From Pontibacterium granulatum (GTDB lineage: Bacteria; Pseudomonadota; Gammaproteobacteria; Pseudomonadales; Balneatricaceae): a stretch of 48,749 bases of DNA. Within the stretch, counting starts at the first letter, position 1. Every line of letters starts with the position of its first letter. Of the stretch, positions 40,393 to 48,749 are shown in pieces. The stretch covers positions 1 to 48,749 of the forward strand of contig NZ_JASBRH010000030.1 in NCBI RefSeq assembly GCF_029961155.1, in the 5' to 3' direction. The notes beneath the pieces are model-generated. The model was not told where the DNA came from. It worked only from the letters and a program-made list of their open reading frames with translations, and searched no databases. The position numbers were made by a program, and so were the translations under genes.

Positions 40393-41403
40393 ATGAAAAC
40401 TACGAAAACCCGTTTCTGCCTCAAATCTATTGTTGCTTCGTCTCTTATGATGGGCGCGTTAGCGACCACTTCCGCAGAGGCGGCGACCGTTCTGCGTATC
40501 GCCAGTCAGCATGCCCCTGACCAGTACGCTTCCGAAGTACTGCGCGATGTAAAAAAAGAGCTGGAAAGTGCGGGTGTTGACCTGAAAATCAAGCTGTACC
40601 CGGCCGGTCAGCTGGGATCTGGTGAGCAGCTGTTGGGCGAAGCGGTGCGCGGCAGCATCGATATCGTTCACTCCTTTGTCTACAGCCACAAAGACCCGGT
40701 ACTGGAGATCAACTCTCTGCCATACCTGGTATCCAACTACGAAGAGATGGGCAAAGTATTCAGCCCGGGCTCTAACTTCTACAGCATCTTCGATCAGCGC
40801 ATGGATAAGCTGGGCCTGAAACTGCTGGGTGTAACCGCTGAAGGCTTCATCGGTGTAATGGCCTCTTCCGTGCCTGAAAACTACAAGAGCACCGGCGACA
40901 AAGGCCAGAACATCCGGGTATGGAGCGCACAGTCTGCCAAGTTGGGAACCGAGGATATGGGCTACAAAACCACCACCATCGATTGGGGTGATGCGTTTCC
41001 GGCACTGCAGCAGGGCGTGGTTGACGGCATGATCGGTGCGACTCCGGAAGCAACCTACACCACCTTCAAAGAAGCGATTAAAAACTACGTACCGTACAAC
41101 GCGTTCGTGGAAAACTACGCCTACTACGCGAGCAAGAAAACCTGGGAGAAAAAGCTGAACGATGAGCAGCGTAAAGTAATCTCCGACGTATTCGCAAAAG
41201 CCTCTGCACGTTTCGTAGAGTGGAGCCGTAAGAACGATGCGGCAAACCTTAAGAAACTGGAAGAGTTTGGTGTAGAAATCCTGCCTATTTCCGATGCCGA
41301 GCGTAGCGCAATTGCCAAAGAGATTCGTGAAAAGACTTGGCCAAAACTGGAAGGGCGTCTGGGTAAAGAAGTGCTTGACCAGATTGTTGCGGACCTGAAA
41401 TAA
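40393..41403 (+). CDS. dctP: TRAP transporter solute-binding protein (DctP family)
   Basis: A 336-residue periplasmic binding protein. A signal peptide with an ATTSAEAA cleavage region ends near residue 31. The mature part starts VLRIASQHAPDQYAS. The family arginine that clamps the ligand carboxylate appears in GQNIRVWSAQ, followed by the segment starting DWGDAFPALQQGVVDG. It ends in the usual long helix. The ribosome site CCGGAG lies 6 bases before the ATG. Its specificity cannot be read; most DctP proteins bind organic or sialic-type acids. A terminator follows before dctQ, so binding protein should be made in excess over the permease. Confidence 0.93.
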   Translation: MKTTKTRFCLKSIVASSLMMGALATTSAEAATVLRIASQHAPDQYASEVLRDVKKELESAGVDLKIKLYPAGQLGSGEQLLGEAVRGSIDIVHSFVYSHKDPVLEINSLPYLVSNYEEMGKVFSPGSNFYSIFDQRMDKLGLKLLGVTAEGFIGVMASSVPENYKSTGDKGQNIRVWSAQSAKLGTEDMGYKTTTIDWGDAFPALQQGVVDGMIGATPEATYTTFKEAIKNYVPYNAFVENYAYYASKKTWEKKLNDEQRKVISDVFAKASARFVEWSRKNDAANLKKLEEFGVEILPISDAERSAIAKEIREKTWPKLEGRLGKEVLDQIVADLK

Positions 41404-41410
41404 CCTGCTT

Positions 41411-41442
41411 GCTCTGCGGTCGGCCTGTCGCAGAGCTTTTTT
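41411..41442 (+). terminator. Rho-independent terminator between dctP and dctQ
   Basis: GCTCTGCG (41411-41418) pairs perfectly with CGCAGAGC (41429-41436), followed by TTTTTT. Inside the operon, it would cut permease expression relative to dctP or mark a separate promoter for dctQM. Confidence 0.85.
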
Positions 41443-41514
41443 ATTCAAGACGTGCTTGCTTTTCCATAGCTAGGGTGGAGGGGCAAGCTCGGTCTATAAA
41501 AAGAGTGTTGCTGT

Positions 41515-42063
41515 ATGCATTTAAATATACCGCGTCCGCTCCATCGTCTGGTCGATATTCTTTTGCGAACAAAAGAATATTTTCTGGCGGCAGCCAGTCT
41601 GATCATGGCGTTTGTGTTTTTCTTCGTTGTGATATTGCGTTACGGGTTTCAAGCCGATCTCTTCGCTTATGAAGAGTGGGTATTGATGCTGGCTTTCTGG
41701 GTTTATTTTCTCGGTGGTGCGATGGGTAGTTATGAAAATACCCATGTGAAAGCGGATTTTCTGTTGTCGGTGATCGATAACGTACGCACTAAATGGATTG
41801 TGGTGAACTGCACCCTGTTCCTCGAAATTCTGATTGGCGCCGTACTGAGTTATTGGGGCTGGTTGATGCTTAATGAAGAGATTGTCGCGTATCCGGACTG
41901 GCAGCGTACCACCGGTCTCGATCTGCCGTTCTTCATTCCGAAACTGGGTATTTTCCTCGGGTTCGTTCTGATGACGTTCTATACCTCTTTGCACTTATAC
42001 AGTGGCCTGCGTGATGGCCCGAGCGAAGAGTGGGAATCAGACGAAGCACCGCCTCATATCTAA
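41515..42063 (+). CDS. dctQ: TRAP transporter small permease (DctQ family)
   Basis: A 182-residue membrane protein with four helices, as expected for DctQ. Helix 1 starts near FLAASLIMAFVFFFVVILRYGF, and the family motif EEWVLMLAFWVYFLGGAMGSYENTHVKADF follows. It pairs with DctM to form the sodium-driven transporter. The dctM gene begins 12 bases after its stop. The ribosome site is weak; the first methionine was kept because the N-terminal amphipathic part matches the family. Confidence 0.9.
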   Translation: MHLNIPRPLHRLVDILLRTKEYFLAAASLIMAFVFFFVVILRYGFQADLFAYEEWVLMLAFWVYFLGGAMGSYENTHVKADFLLSVIDNVRTKWIVVNCTLFLEILIGAVLSYWGWLMLNEEIVAYPDWQRTTGLDLPFFIPKLGIFLGFVLMTFYTSLHLYSGLRDGPSEEWESDEAPPHI

Positions 42064-42075
42064 GAGTAATTCCCG

Positions 42076-43365
42076 ATGTTGATTTTATTGACCTTACTTG
42101 TGATCTGCGTCGCCTTGGTGATCGGTATTCCCGTACCGTTCGCCTTTGGTCTGGCGCTGGTCTATATGTACCTGACCGGTGACCATGACCCGGCGGGTTT
42201 CCTGACCTCCGGTCACTGGCGCATGAACGTGCTGGTACTGCTGGCGATTCCGCTGTTCATCATGGCGGGCACTATCATGGAGCGTGGCAAGATCGCGCAG
42301 CCGTTGGTGGAACTGGCCGAGTTATTTGTTGGCCGCTTTAAGGGCGGTATCGCGTATGCGGCGGTAGGTGCCAGTGCGGTATTTGGTTCCATTGCCGGTA
42401 GTGCGACGGCAACCCTGACTTGTATCGGCAGCATCATGATGCCGCAGCTGCGTCGCGCTAATTACCCGGAAGGCTTGTCTGCTGCGCTGATTACCAACGC
42501 AGCACCGCTGGGCCTGTTGATTCCGCCAAGTGCGATCCAGATTATCTACGCATGGGTAACCCGTCAGTCTGTACTGAAGTGTTTCCTCGCGACTATCGTG
42601 CCGGGTCTGATCCTGGTGGTGCTACTGTGCATTGTGAACTACATCATGTTGCGCAAGTACAACAACATTAAGATCCTGCCAAAATCGGAAAACTTTACCG
42701 GTGATGTGGCAAAGAAAAGTCGCTTTGCGCTGCCTGCGTTGCTGATGCCATTTATGATTCTGGGGGGGATCTATGGCGGCATCATGACACCAACCGAAGC
42801 GGCGGGTATCGCCGTGGTGTACGCAATTCCTGTGGGTTTCTTTATCTACAAAGGCCTGAACAAGGACAATTTCAAAGAAGCGCTGGTACAGTCTGCGACC
42901 ACCACCGGCGTGGTGATGGTGATGTTCTTTATGGTGATGATCGTCAGCCGTTTGCTGATCTTTGAAGATATCCCAACCCTGGCGAAAGACCTGATCTTCT
43001 CTGTATCCGACAACCCGATCGTCGTGCTGATCATGGTGAACGTGGTCATGATTCTAATCGGAATGCTGATGGACGATGTAAGTGGCGTCCTGCTGGCATC
43101 TCCGTTGCTGTTCCCGATCGTGGTTGAGTTGGGTGTTGATCCCATTCAGTTTGCAGCGATCGTTGGTGTAAACCTGGGTATGGGTAACATCACGCCGCCA
43201 ACGGCACCGCTGTTGTACCTGGGTTCACGAGTAACCGGTGTACGCGTAAGCGCAATGCTCAAGCCAACCCTGATTATGATCCTGTTCGCCTGGATTCCGA
43301 CGCTGATCATCACGACGTACGTGCCTCAGGTGTCACTGTTTCTGCCGAAGCTGTTCCTGGGCTAG
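42076..43365 (+). CDS. dctM: TRAP transporter large permease (DctM family)
   Basis: A 429-residue permease with about 12 membrane helices plus re-entrant hairpins. The hallmarks are PLFIMAGTIMERG in the first third, GSIAGSATATLTCIGSIMMP, AAPLGLLIPPSA, and the late motif GVNLGMGNITPPTAPLLYLGSR. It moves the substrate with Na+ together with DctQ and DctP. The end of the operon is marked by the terminator at 43422-43455. The start overlaps none of dctQ, with a 12-base gap. Confidence 0.94.
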   Translation: MLILLTLLVICVALVIGIPVPFAFGLALVYMYLTGDHDPAGFLTSGHWRMNVLVLLAIPLFIMAGTIMERGKIAQPLVELAELFVGRFKGGIAYAAVGASAVFGSIAGSATATLTCIGSIMMPQLRRANYPEGLSAALITNAAPLGLLIPPSAIQIIYAWVTRQSVLKCFLATIVPGLILVVLLCIVNYIMLRKYNNIKILPKSENFTGDVAKKSRFALPALLMPFMILGGIYGGIMTPTEAAGIAVVYAIPVGFFIYKGLNKDNFKEALVQSATTTGVVMVMFFMVMIVSRLLIFEDIPTLAKDLIFSVSDNPIVVLIMVNVVMILIGMLMDDVSGVLLASPLLFPIVVELGVDPIQFAAIVGVNLGMGNITPPTAPLLYLGSRVTGVRVSAMLKPTLIMILFAWIPTLIITTYVPQVSLFLPKLFLG

Positions 43366-43421
43366 TAGTCCGGGAGGCAGATCATAGGCGGAGATTGGGT
43401 CATAATCGGCTTTCCGCCATC

Positions 43422-43455
43422 AAAACCCCGCGGTTTGGGCTCTGCGGGGTTTTTT
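43422..43455 (+). terminator. Rho-independent terminator after TRAP operon
   Basis: AAAACCCCGC (43422-43431) pairs with GCGGGGTTTT (43444-43453), then more T. It may work both ways. Confidence 0.9.
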
Positions 43456-43500
43456 ATTGCCTCACTGTCCGATAACGTGAAACCGGTAGGTCGAATCCTT

Positions 43501-43591
43501 TGTAGGTTGGCCATCGCGAAGCGATGCCCAACACGTAGATTCAAACGTGCCCGTTAAATGTTGGGCTTCGCATTGCGAAGGCCAGCCTACG
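43501..43591. repeat. 90-bp REP-like composite element, copy 2
   Basis: The ends TGTAGGTTGGCC (43501-43512) and GGCCAGCCTACG (43580-43591) are complementary with two mismatches. Inner hairpins are CATCGC-GAA-GCGATG and CTTCGC-ATT-GCGAAG. Compared with copy 1, the middle has drifted while the stems are kept. Similarity to copy 1 extends about 20 bases further upstream. It sits just after the TRAP terminator. Confidence 0.75.
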
Positions 43592-43620
43592 CGTTTTTGA
43601 AATTGGAGGTCCGGAACTGA

Positions 43621-44295
43621 ATGGATAGATTGACGCCATCCTCGCCTCGGGTGCAGGCGATGCCTGTGAAAGAGTGTGATGAGCCGCTGGTGGATATCGC
43701 CCTGGCTTCCGGTCTGCAATTTGGCCCACCGCCCGAATGTCCTGAAACTGCGCCTCATTATCGTTTTGTGCGTCGCTCGATACTCGAACGTTTACAGCAC
43801 GCTCAGTCGTTATTGCCCGATGGGATCTGCCTGCGGTTGTATGAAGGATATCGCAGCCTTCAGGTGCAGCAGCTGTTGTTTGATCAGGAGTATGCACGGA
43901 TTAAACGACGCCAGCCTGAGCTGTCTGACGCGCAGGCATATCGGGAAACAACACGCTTGGTCTCTGCCGTTCAACGCCCTGATGGTTCTCTGAATATTCC
44001 TCCCCATGCAACCGGTGCGGCTGTGGATGTAGAGCTGGTGGATGCGAATGGGCAGGTTTTGGATTTCGGAATGGAGATCGCGGATTGGAGTCGGGTCGAC
44101 CCAGGTCTGTGTGTTACCGATGCTGGTGGATTGTCTGCCAGTGCCCGCTATCACCGGCAGATGCTACAGGATGTGATGGAGCGGGCGGGGTTTGTGAACT
44201 ACGTGGAGGAGTGGTGGCACTTTTCCTATGGTGATCAGCTCTGGGCTTATGTCACCGGAAATCCGGTTGCGATCTATGGTGTGATTGACCTTTAG
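43621..44295 (+). CDS. D-alanyl-D-alanine dipeptidase (VanX/DdpX-like, M15D)
   Basis: A 224-residue zinc peptidase. The zinc ligands are H129 and D136 in PPHATGAAVDVEL, and H200 in EEWWHFSYGD; E197 is the catalytic base and R78 in YEGYRS the transition-state arginine, all as in VanX. It cleaves D-Ala-D-Ala, either for peptidoglycan recycling as with DdpX or in glycopeptide resistance. No vanHA genes are near, so recycling or scavenging is likelier. GGAGG lies 11 bases before the start. It ends 3 bases from the stop of the convergent kinase gene, with no terminator between. Confidence 0.88.
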   Translation: MDRLTPSSPRVQAMPVKECDEPLVDIALASGLQFGPPPECPETAPHYRFVRRSILERLQHAQSLLPDGICLRLYEGYRSLQVQQLLFDQEYARIKRRQPELSDAQAYRETTRLVSAVQRPDGSLNIPPHATGAAVDVELVDANGQVLDFGMEIADWSRVDPGLCVTDAGGLSASARYHRQMLQDVMERAGFVNYVEEWWHFSYGDQLWAYVTGNPVAIYGVIDL

Positions 44296-44298
44296 GGA

Positions 44299-46632
44299 TT
44301 ATGGCTTCCAGTCGCGCGCCAATGTGATGGTTTGAGCCATGACCTGTTCCAGTTCTGTCAGCTGTTCTGAATTCATCGCCGTTCCAATTTCGGCCAGCTC
44401 TTCCAACTGACGCAGTCGGTGACTGGCTCGGGTAAAACCTAAGGTGTCACATGCACCCGCCAGTTTATGGGCTTGCTGGCTGATCTCATAATCATCTCCA
44501 GCGTCGATGCTTTGCTGTAGCTTTGGCCAAAGTTCATCGTGAACCTTGCAGTAGCCATTCATCAGCGTGGCCAGCTTTTCAGGCCCCAGCATCTGTTGAT
44601 GCACACCGATGATAGCCTGATCCAGTAACGGTACGTCGTTTTCTATAGCTGTGAGTTCCTTATCTGTAAGCTCCGGGGTTGTATCGACTGTCACTTTATC
44701 GCCACGTACGGCTGCAAACAGTTGCGCTTTCTGGACTGGTTTAGCAATGACGTTGCTGATTCCTGCTTCCAGATAATCGTGCACATCCTCCGGCCGTACA
44801 CTCGCGGTCAGGGCGATGATGCGGGTATGTTGGTTGATGCACTCCGGATCGTTGGTCAGGCGCCGGCTGATTTCGATCCCACTCAGGCCCGGCAGGTGCA
44901 TATCCATCAGGATCAGGTCAAAGGGTTGCTCCTGGCCCAGCTTCAGGGCCTCAAATCCATCGCTGGCAATGGTGACCTGATGCCGTTGTTCTGCCAGCAA
45001 ACCCAACACAACCTGCTGGTTTATCTCCACATCTTCCACCAGCAGGATGCTTTGAGGCTGGATGATTGAATCCGGTGGTGTGCTTGGTAGTGTATCTTGT
45101 TCAGTTAGCTGAGCGGCTTCCAGCGTAATCTCCACCCAGAAGGTGCTGCCCTGGCCAGGTTGACTGATGAGTCCAATCTGGCCGCCCAAGTGTTCTGCAA
45201 GCTCCTTACAGATAGCAAGGCCCAGGCCGGTACCTCCAAAGCGGCGGGTGATGGTTTCATCCGCTTGGGTAAAGCGGTCGAAGATATGTTCCTGCAGCTC
45301 AGGCGCAATACCGATGCCGGAGTCGATAATCTCAAAACGTAGATGATATTTACTGCCTTTCTGTTTTAGCGTGCGGACGTTCAGTTGCACAGTCCCCTGA
45401 TCGGTAAACTTGATGGCATTGGCGAGCAGGTTGGTGAGGATTTGACGCAGGCTGCTCTCTTCAGTGGAGCAGTGATCGATCACGTCCTCACCACGGTTGA
45501 GCACGAGATCGATCTTTTTACGGTCCGCTTCCGGGGCGAGTAGCGTAATCAGGTTGTGCAACAGGTTGTGCAAGGAGAAGCAGGTCGGCGTCACACTGTA
45601 CGCGCCCTCCACCAGACGACCGTATTCCAGTACGTTGTTGAAGGTGGCGAGTAGGGCGTTGGTGGCATCGTGCAGCACGTGGATATGATCGCGCTGTTTT
45701 GAAGTCAACTCACTGCTTTCCAAGAGCTGGATCATGCCCAGCATGCCGTTCATGGGTGTGCGGATCTCGTGGCTCATGGTGGAGAGGAAGCGGGATTTGG
45801 CATTGCTGGCTTCCTCGGCAGCCTCTTTGGCGCGCAGTAGGCTCTGGGTACGGCGCTCCACCATCTCTTGCAGTTGGTCACGGTTATAACGCAGGCGCTG
45901 CTCTTCCTGTTCGCGGCGGGCGATATCCATACGGATCGACTGGCGCATATCGTTCAGTGCCGTCACCAACTGATCCAGCTCGTCCCGTTTCTTCGGTGGT
46001 TGGCGGTTAAGGGTGAGGCTATGTTCAAGCTCACCGGCACCGATCTCCCTGCTGTAGTTAGCCATGGACTCCAGATGGCGGGTGATTTGACGTTGGAAGA
46101 TCACCAAAATGACCAGCACGATCAGCAAGACCAGCAGCGTCTGCGTCAGGAAGGTGTTAAAGCTGCGTTTGATGATGCGACTGTTGATCGCTTCGAGGTC
46201 AAAGCTGACATCGAGTCGGCCCAGCTTGCGTCCGGTCTGGTTGGTGACGTGAATCAGCTCAAAACTGTGGGTTTGTACCTTGTGATCCTCGGACGGCGGC
46301 GTCAGGTCTTCAATAGAGACATCGTTGCTGTCCAGTGTGAGGTACGCGACATCGGGTAGGTTTTGAATCCCTTTTAGCTGCAGTTCGATCTGCCCCTGAT
46401 CCAGGTCCCAGAGACTTTTGGCAAGGCTGGCCAGGTAGCTGCTGCGGATCAGGTCTACCTGCTGGTCGATTGCCTTGTGTTCACGACGGTAATCCAGGGT
46501 GAGTTGCAGAGCCGTGGAGAGCAGAATAAACAGGAAGCTGCAGGCACACACATACACCATAACCCGATAACCCAGCGGGTGTTGGCTGGAGTAGTTGGCA
46601 ATCTTGGATAACAGGCCTTTAGGGTGATTCAT
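44299..46632 (-). CDS. Hybrid histidine kinase with REC and HPt, third gene of sensor cassette
   Basis: A 777-residue kinase. Helix 1 is at about 22-44, a periplasmic domain of about 115 residues follows, and helix 2 is at about 160-180. Then come HAMP, a coiled coil, HisKA with H288 ([13 protein letters not shown]), an ATPase domain with N and G boxes (DSGIGI, GGTGLGL), a receiver with D577 ([11 protein letters not shown]) and an HPt domain with H722 ([14 protein letters not shown]). The start overlaps the stop of the solute-binding gene by 4 bases. In TorS-like systems the periplasmic domain contacts a binding protein; the coupling here suggests the same. Phosphate would pass to the response regulator at 47417. 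Confidence 0.93.
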   Translation of the reverse strand: MNHPKGLLSKIANYSSQHPLGYRVMVYVCACSFLFILLSTALQLTLDYRREHKAIDQQVDLIRSSYLASLAKSLWDLDQGQIELQLKGIQNLPDVAYLTLDSNDVSIEDLTPPSEDHKVQTHSFELIHVTNQTGRKLGRLDVSFDLEAINSRIIKRSFNTFLTQTLLVLLIVLVILVIFQRQITRHLESMANYSREIGAGELEHSLTLNRQPPKKRDELDQLVTALNDMRQSIRMDIARREQEEQRLRYNRDQLQEMVERRTQSLLRAKEAAEEASNAKSRFLSTMSHEIRTPMNGMLGMIQLLESSELTSKQRDHIHVLHDATNALLATFNNVLEYGRLVEGAYSVTPTCFSLHNLLHNLITLLAPEADRKKIDLVLNRGEDVIDHCSTEESSLRQILTNLLANAIKFTDQGTVQLNVRTLKQKGSKYHLRFEIIDSGIGIAPELQEHIFDRFTQADETITRRFGGTGLGLAICKELAEHLGGQIGLISQPGQGSTFWVEITLEAAQLTEQDTLPSTPPDSIIQPQSILLVEDVEINQQVVLGLLAEQRHQVTIASDGFEALKLGQEQPFDLILMDMHLPGLSGIEISRRLTNDPECINQHTRIIALTASVRPEDVHDYLEAGISNVIAKPVQKAQLFAAVRGDKVTVDTTPELTDKELTAIENDVPLLDQAIIGVHQQMLGPEKLATLMNGYCKVHDELWPKLQQSIDAGDDYEISQQAHKLAGACDTLGFTRASHRLRQLEELAEIGTAMNSEQLTELEQVMAQTITLARDWKP

Positions 46633-47420
46633 GGTGAAGTCTGTGGCTCCGGTTTATCAGCGTTGTCGAGGTATTTCAGGCTGTAGTGGTTGGTCAGACG
46701 CTGAATGGTGCCATCCTGTTGCATCTCTTTCAGGCGGCGATCGATAAAAGGCATGTGCTCGTTCAATCCGCTCCGGTGGCCGACGGCCAGGTAGTAGAAC
46801 TCGGTGCTTACCCGGTAATCTAATGCGACAACCTTGTCGTGATACCTCATCTTACGGCTTTGCAGACGGCCACTCAGCAGGCCTATGGGCATGAAGTCGA
46901 TACGCTGGCGGGCGAGTTTTTCGAAGTTCTGACGGTTGCGGGACACATGCTCGATTCGGGTATTCTGCGCCAGGAACTGGTCGAAACGCTCGCCAAAACT
47001 GTCGCCCAAAAGCAGCCCGGCAGTCTTGCCGCGCAGGTCGTCCAAGTAAGTGAAGCTGATTGGCTTCTCTCGGTTCACAAACAGCGCGACAGGATCGGCG
47101 ATCACCGGTTGCTGACTGAACCAGAGGTAGGTTTCCCGGCTGGGGATACGGTATGCCGCGACTACGATATCTGCGTTACCTAACTGCACTTCCCGCAAAC
47201 AGCGTTTCCAGTTGTAGTCAGCGCTGAGTTCAACCGTGTAGCCAAGCTCTGCAAACAGCTGAAGGGTGACGGAAGGAGCCAGCCCTGTGAGCTGATCTCC
47301 CTGCACCCAGGACACCGGTGGGTAAAACGGGTGCCCACAGGCTTTTAAAACGCGTGCGTGGCTGGTGGAGATGCTCAGCATAAGGCTGAGCAGTGTGCAT
47401 CCCAGCCAGCGGATGGTCAT
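46629..47420 (-). CDS. Periplasmic solute-binding protein, family 3-like, sensory partner
   Basis: A 263-residue protein with a signal peptide ending at about STSHA (residue 22). It has the SBP_bac_3-type fold: VLKACGHPFYPPVSW at the start, LTGLAPSVTLQLFAELGYTVE, NADIVVAAYRIPSRETYLWFSQQPV, LDDLRGKTAGLLLGDS. No transporter permease of that class is adjacent, but response regulator and kinase overlap it by 4 bases on each side. I infer that it binds a ligand in the periplasm and passes the signal to the kinase, as TorT does for TorS. Its ligand may be the TRAP substrate. Confidence 0.88.
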   Translation of the reverse strand: MTIRWLGCTLLSLMLSISTSHARVLKACGHPFYPPVSWVQGDQLTGLAPSVTLQLFAELGYTVELSADYNWKRCLREVQLGNADIVVAAYRIPSRETYLWFSQQPVIADPVALFVNREKPISFTYLDDLRGKTAGLLLGDSFGERFDQFLAQNTRIEHVSRNRQNFEKLARQRIDFMPIGLLSGRLQSRKMRYHDKVVALDYRVSTEFYYLAVGHRSGLNEHMPFIDRRLKEMQQDGTIQRLTNHYSLKYLDNADKPEPQTSP

Positions 47421-48145
47421 GCCATGTCCACGGGCTTGGGGGTGAACAGGTAACCGGCGCCGTGAACGGTTAGAATGGTTTTGGGATTTGCCGGATCGTC
47501 GCCCAACTTGCGGCGCAGACGACCGATCAGCACATCCACGGTGCGGTCACTGGGTACCCACTCGCGGTTACGGATCTGTTCCAGAATCTGTTCACGGCTC
47601 ATCACCCGACCGGAGTGTGTCATCAGGGTATTGAGGAGCTGAAATTCACCTTCGGTCAGCTGCACGACCTGTTGCAGCTCATCGATCAACTGACGGCGAT
47701 CCAGATTCAGCTTCCAGCGCTCGAACTGCTTAAAGCTGTGGGGCAGGGAGTCGGTCGGTTTGGCGTCGGTACAGTGGCGCACGCGGCGTACCAGATTTTT
47801 GGTACGGGCCAGTATTTCTCGTGGGTTAAAGGGTTTGGTGACATATTCATCGGCACCGCATTCCAGGCCGATCAGGCGATCCACTTCATCTTGGCGACCG
47901 GTGACCAGGATGATGCCCACTTCGGTATGCACGCGGAGTTCGCGGGTGAGTGTCAGGCCATCCTTGCCCGGTAAACGGATGTCGAGCAGGATCACATCGA
48001 TTGGCTCGCTGCTGAGAATCGCTTCGGCTTGCTCAGCCGTTTCAGCACTGTAAACGGTGTAACCTTCCTCTTCGAAGTAGCTGCGCAAACAATCGCGCGT
48101 TAGCTCTTCGTCATCGACCACGAGGATTCTGGAATCTGTATTCAT
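47417..48145 (-). CDS. OmpR/TorR-type response regulator
   Basis: A 242-residue regulator. The receiver covers about residues 5-120: acidic pair in VVDDEE, phosphoacceptor near residue 55 in DVILLDIRLPGKDG, TG in ILVTGRQD and KPF. The winged-helix DNA-binding domain spans about 140-240 (LTEGEFQLLNTLMTHSGRVMSREQIL; SDRTVDVLIGRLRRKLGDDP; VHGAGYLF). It is first in a three-gene set with the binding protein and the hybrid kinase. Tandem TGTAAA boxes about 110 bases upstream suggest autoregulation. It resembles TorR, but the neighbouring target is a TRAP transporter rather than a TMAO reductase. Confidence 0.93.
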   Translation of the reverse strand: MNTDSRILVVDDEELTRDCLRSYFEEEGYTVYSAETAEQAEAILSSEPIDVILLDIRLPGKDGLTLTRELRVHTEVGIILVTGRQDEVDRLIGLECGADEYVTKPFNPREILARTKNLVRRVRHCTDAKPTDSLPHSFKQFERWKLNLDRRQLIDELQQVVQLTEGEFQLLNTLMTHSGRVMSREQILEQIRNREWVPSDRTVDVLIGRLRRKLGDDPANPKTILTVHGAGYLFTPKPVDMA

Positions 48146-48253
48146 CGGACCTTTTATCCGTACAACGTACGTTATTTTTATTATATGCAGTGATCTGCAG
48201 GGATTTACCTGCCTCTAAACCTAGAGGGTTACCTGTAGAGTTGGCAAGCTCTG

Positions 48254-48280
48254 TTTACATATCGTTTACAACGTTTTACA
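48254..48280. promoter_or_regulatory. Three tandem TTTACA boxes upstream of the response regulator
   Basis: TTTACA at 48254-48259, 48265-48270 and 48275-48280, with periods of 11 and 10 bases. Read toward the regulator gene they are TGTAAA. The first copy sits in CTGTTTACATAT, close to the TorR box consensus CTGTTCATAT. The hairpin GAGGCGC (48345-48351)/GCGCCTC (48370-48376) to the right may end the TRAP permease transcript. Confidence 0.5.
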
Positions 48281-48410
48281 GGTTTAAACGTATTTGGAAT
48301 CGACGGGGACGTCTGTAAGGTGTCTGGAAGGTTGTATGTTATGCGAGGCGCCCGAACATGTATGCATGAGCGCCTCGTGATGGCGTTTGATGAGTTTGAG
48401 ATGTTTTGCC

Positions 48411-48749
48411 TTAGCCGTACGCTAAAGACGGGAGAACGAGTACAAGCTGTGGCCAGAACACCAGAATGAGCAGGCCAAGTAACTGCAGCAAGATGAACGG
48501 GATCACCCCTTTGTAGATGTCGGACAGCTTGACGTTCGGTGGGCATACACCCTTCAGGTAGAACAACGCGAATCCGACCGGTGGTGTAAGGAACGATGTC
48601 TGCAAAGCCATCGCCACCAACATCACGAACCACACCAGCTCAGGGTTATCCACGACACCGTAGCCGTTGATATCCAGGCCCAGGGCGGAGACTACCGGTG
48701 CCAGCAGCGGCAGGATAATCAGCGTGATCTCGATCCAGTCCAGGAAGAA
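48411..48749 (-). CDS. TRAP transporter large permease, C-terminal end (partial)
   Basis: The last 112 codons of a second DctM-type permease, open to the window edge. The visible part begins FFLDWIEITLIILPLLAPVV, a strong family motif, followed by NPELVWFVMLVAMALQTSFLTPPVGFALFYLKG. The ending has two further helices. It is on the same strand as the three-gene sensor cassette, 265 bases upstream of it. This supports the view that the cassette controls a TRAP transporter. The rest of the locus lies outside the window. Confidence 0.9.
   Translation of the reverse strand, partial: FFLDWIEITLIILPLLAPVVSALGLDINGYGVVDNPELVWFVMLVAMALQTSFLTPPVGFALFYLKGVCPPNVKLSDIYKGVIPFILLQLLGLLILVFWPQLVLVLPSLAYG

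Noticed and set aside
48229-48633. 134-codon minus-strand frame at the right edge
   Set aside because: Overlaps the TRAP permease in another frame; the permease frame carries the family motifs and runs on to the window edge.

Overview
The window reads as a chromosomal stretch of a marine gammaproteobacterium, probably of the Oceanospirillales type (inference). The grounds are moderate GC content, dense mixed-strand gene packing, two TRAP transporter loci, an alanine/glycine:cation symporter, a TorR/TorT/TorS-like sensory cassette, an OsmC-YcaO fusion and REP-like palindromic repeats. I see no rRNA, tRNA, phage, insertion sequence or CRISPR array.

Layout. 1-5.7 kb: a LysR regulator, then a class A flavin hydroxylase with its DUF2783 partner, fumarylacetoacetase and maleylacetoacetate isomerase. 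This is the lower homogentisate/gentisate-type pathway, but no ring-cleavage dioxygenase is present. 5.9-10.1 kb: EAL-HDOD protein, permuted GTPase YlqF with a tiny basic partner, CDGSH iron-sulfur protein, HI0933/BaiN-like flavoprotein. 10.1-13.1 kb: a disturbed patch with a universal stress protein, a decayed 3' copy of the flavoprotein gene, an AT-rich stretch and a DUF3422 membrane protein. 13.3-22.3 kb: MFS carrier, OsmC-YcaO protein, tandem RidA paralogues, a chemoreceptor, and a MocR regulator divergent from a DJ-1/PfpI protein.

22.8-31.9 kb is the most striking part. A response-regulator receiver domain is fused to a complete glutamate-type dehydrogenase. It is followed on the same strand by two very large paralogous hybrid histidine kinases, both ending REC-REC-HPt. 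One is membrane-bound and TorS-like; the other is soluble with three tandem PAS domains. No DNA-binding response regulator lies nearby, so the simplest reading is a phosphorelay whose output is a metabolic enzyme. Citrate synthase lies convergently next to it.

33.4-48.7 kb: an HPP membrane protein divergent from a TetR regulator with two operator-like sites; an XRE regulator; asparaginase I plus a sodium:alanine symporter; a GlxA-type AraC regulator divergent from a TRAP operon (dctP, terminator, dctQ, dctM); a VanX-like dipeptidase; then, on the minus strand, the end of a second TRAP large permease followed by response regulator, solute-binding protein and hybrid kinase with 4-bp overlaps. 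Tandem TGTAAA boxes with 10-11 bp spacing occur both upstream of that response regulator and in the dctP/glxA intergenic region, suggesting that one regulator serves both loci.
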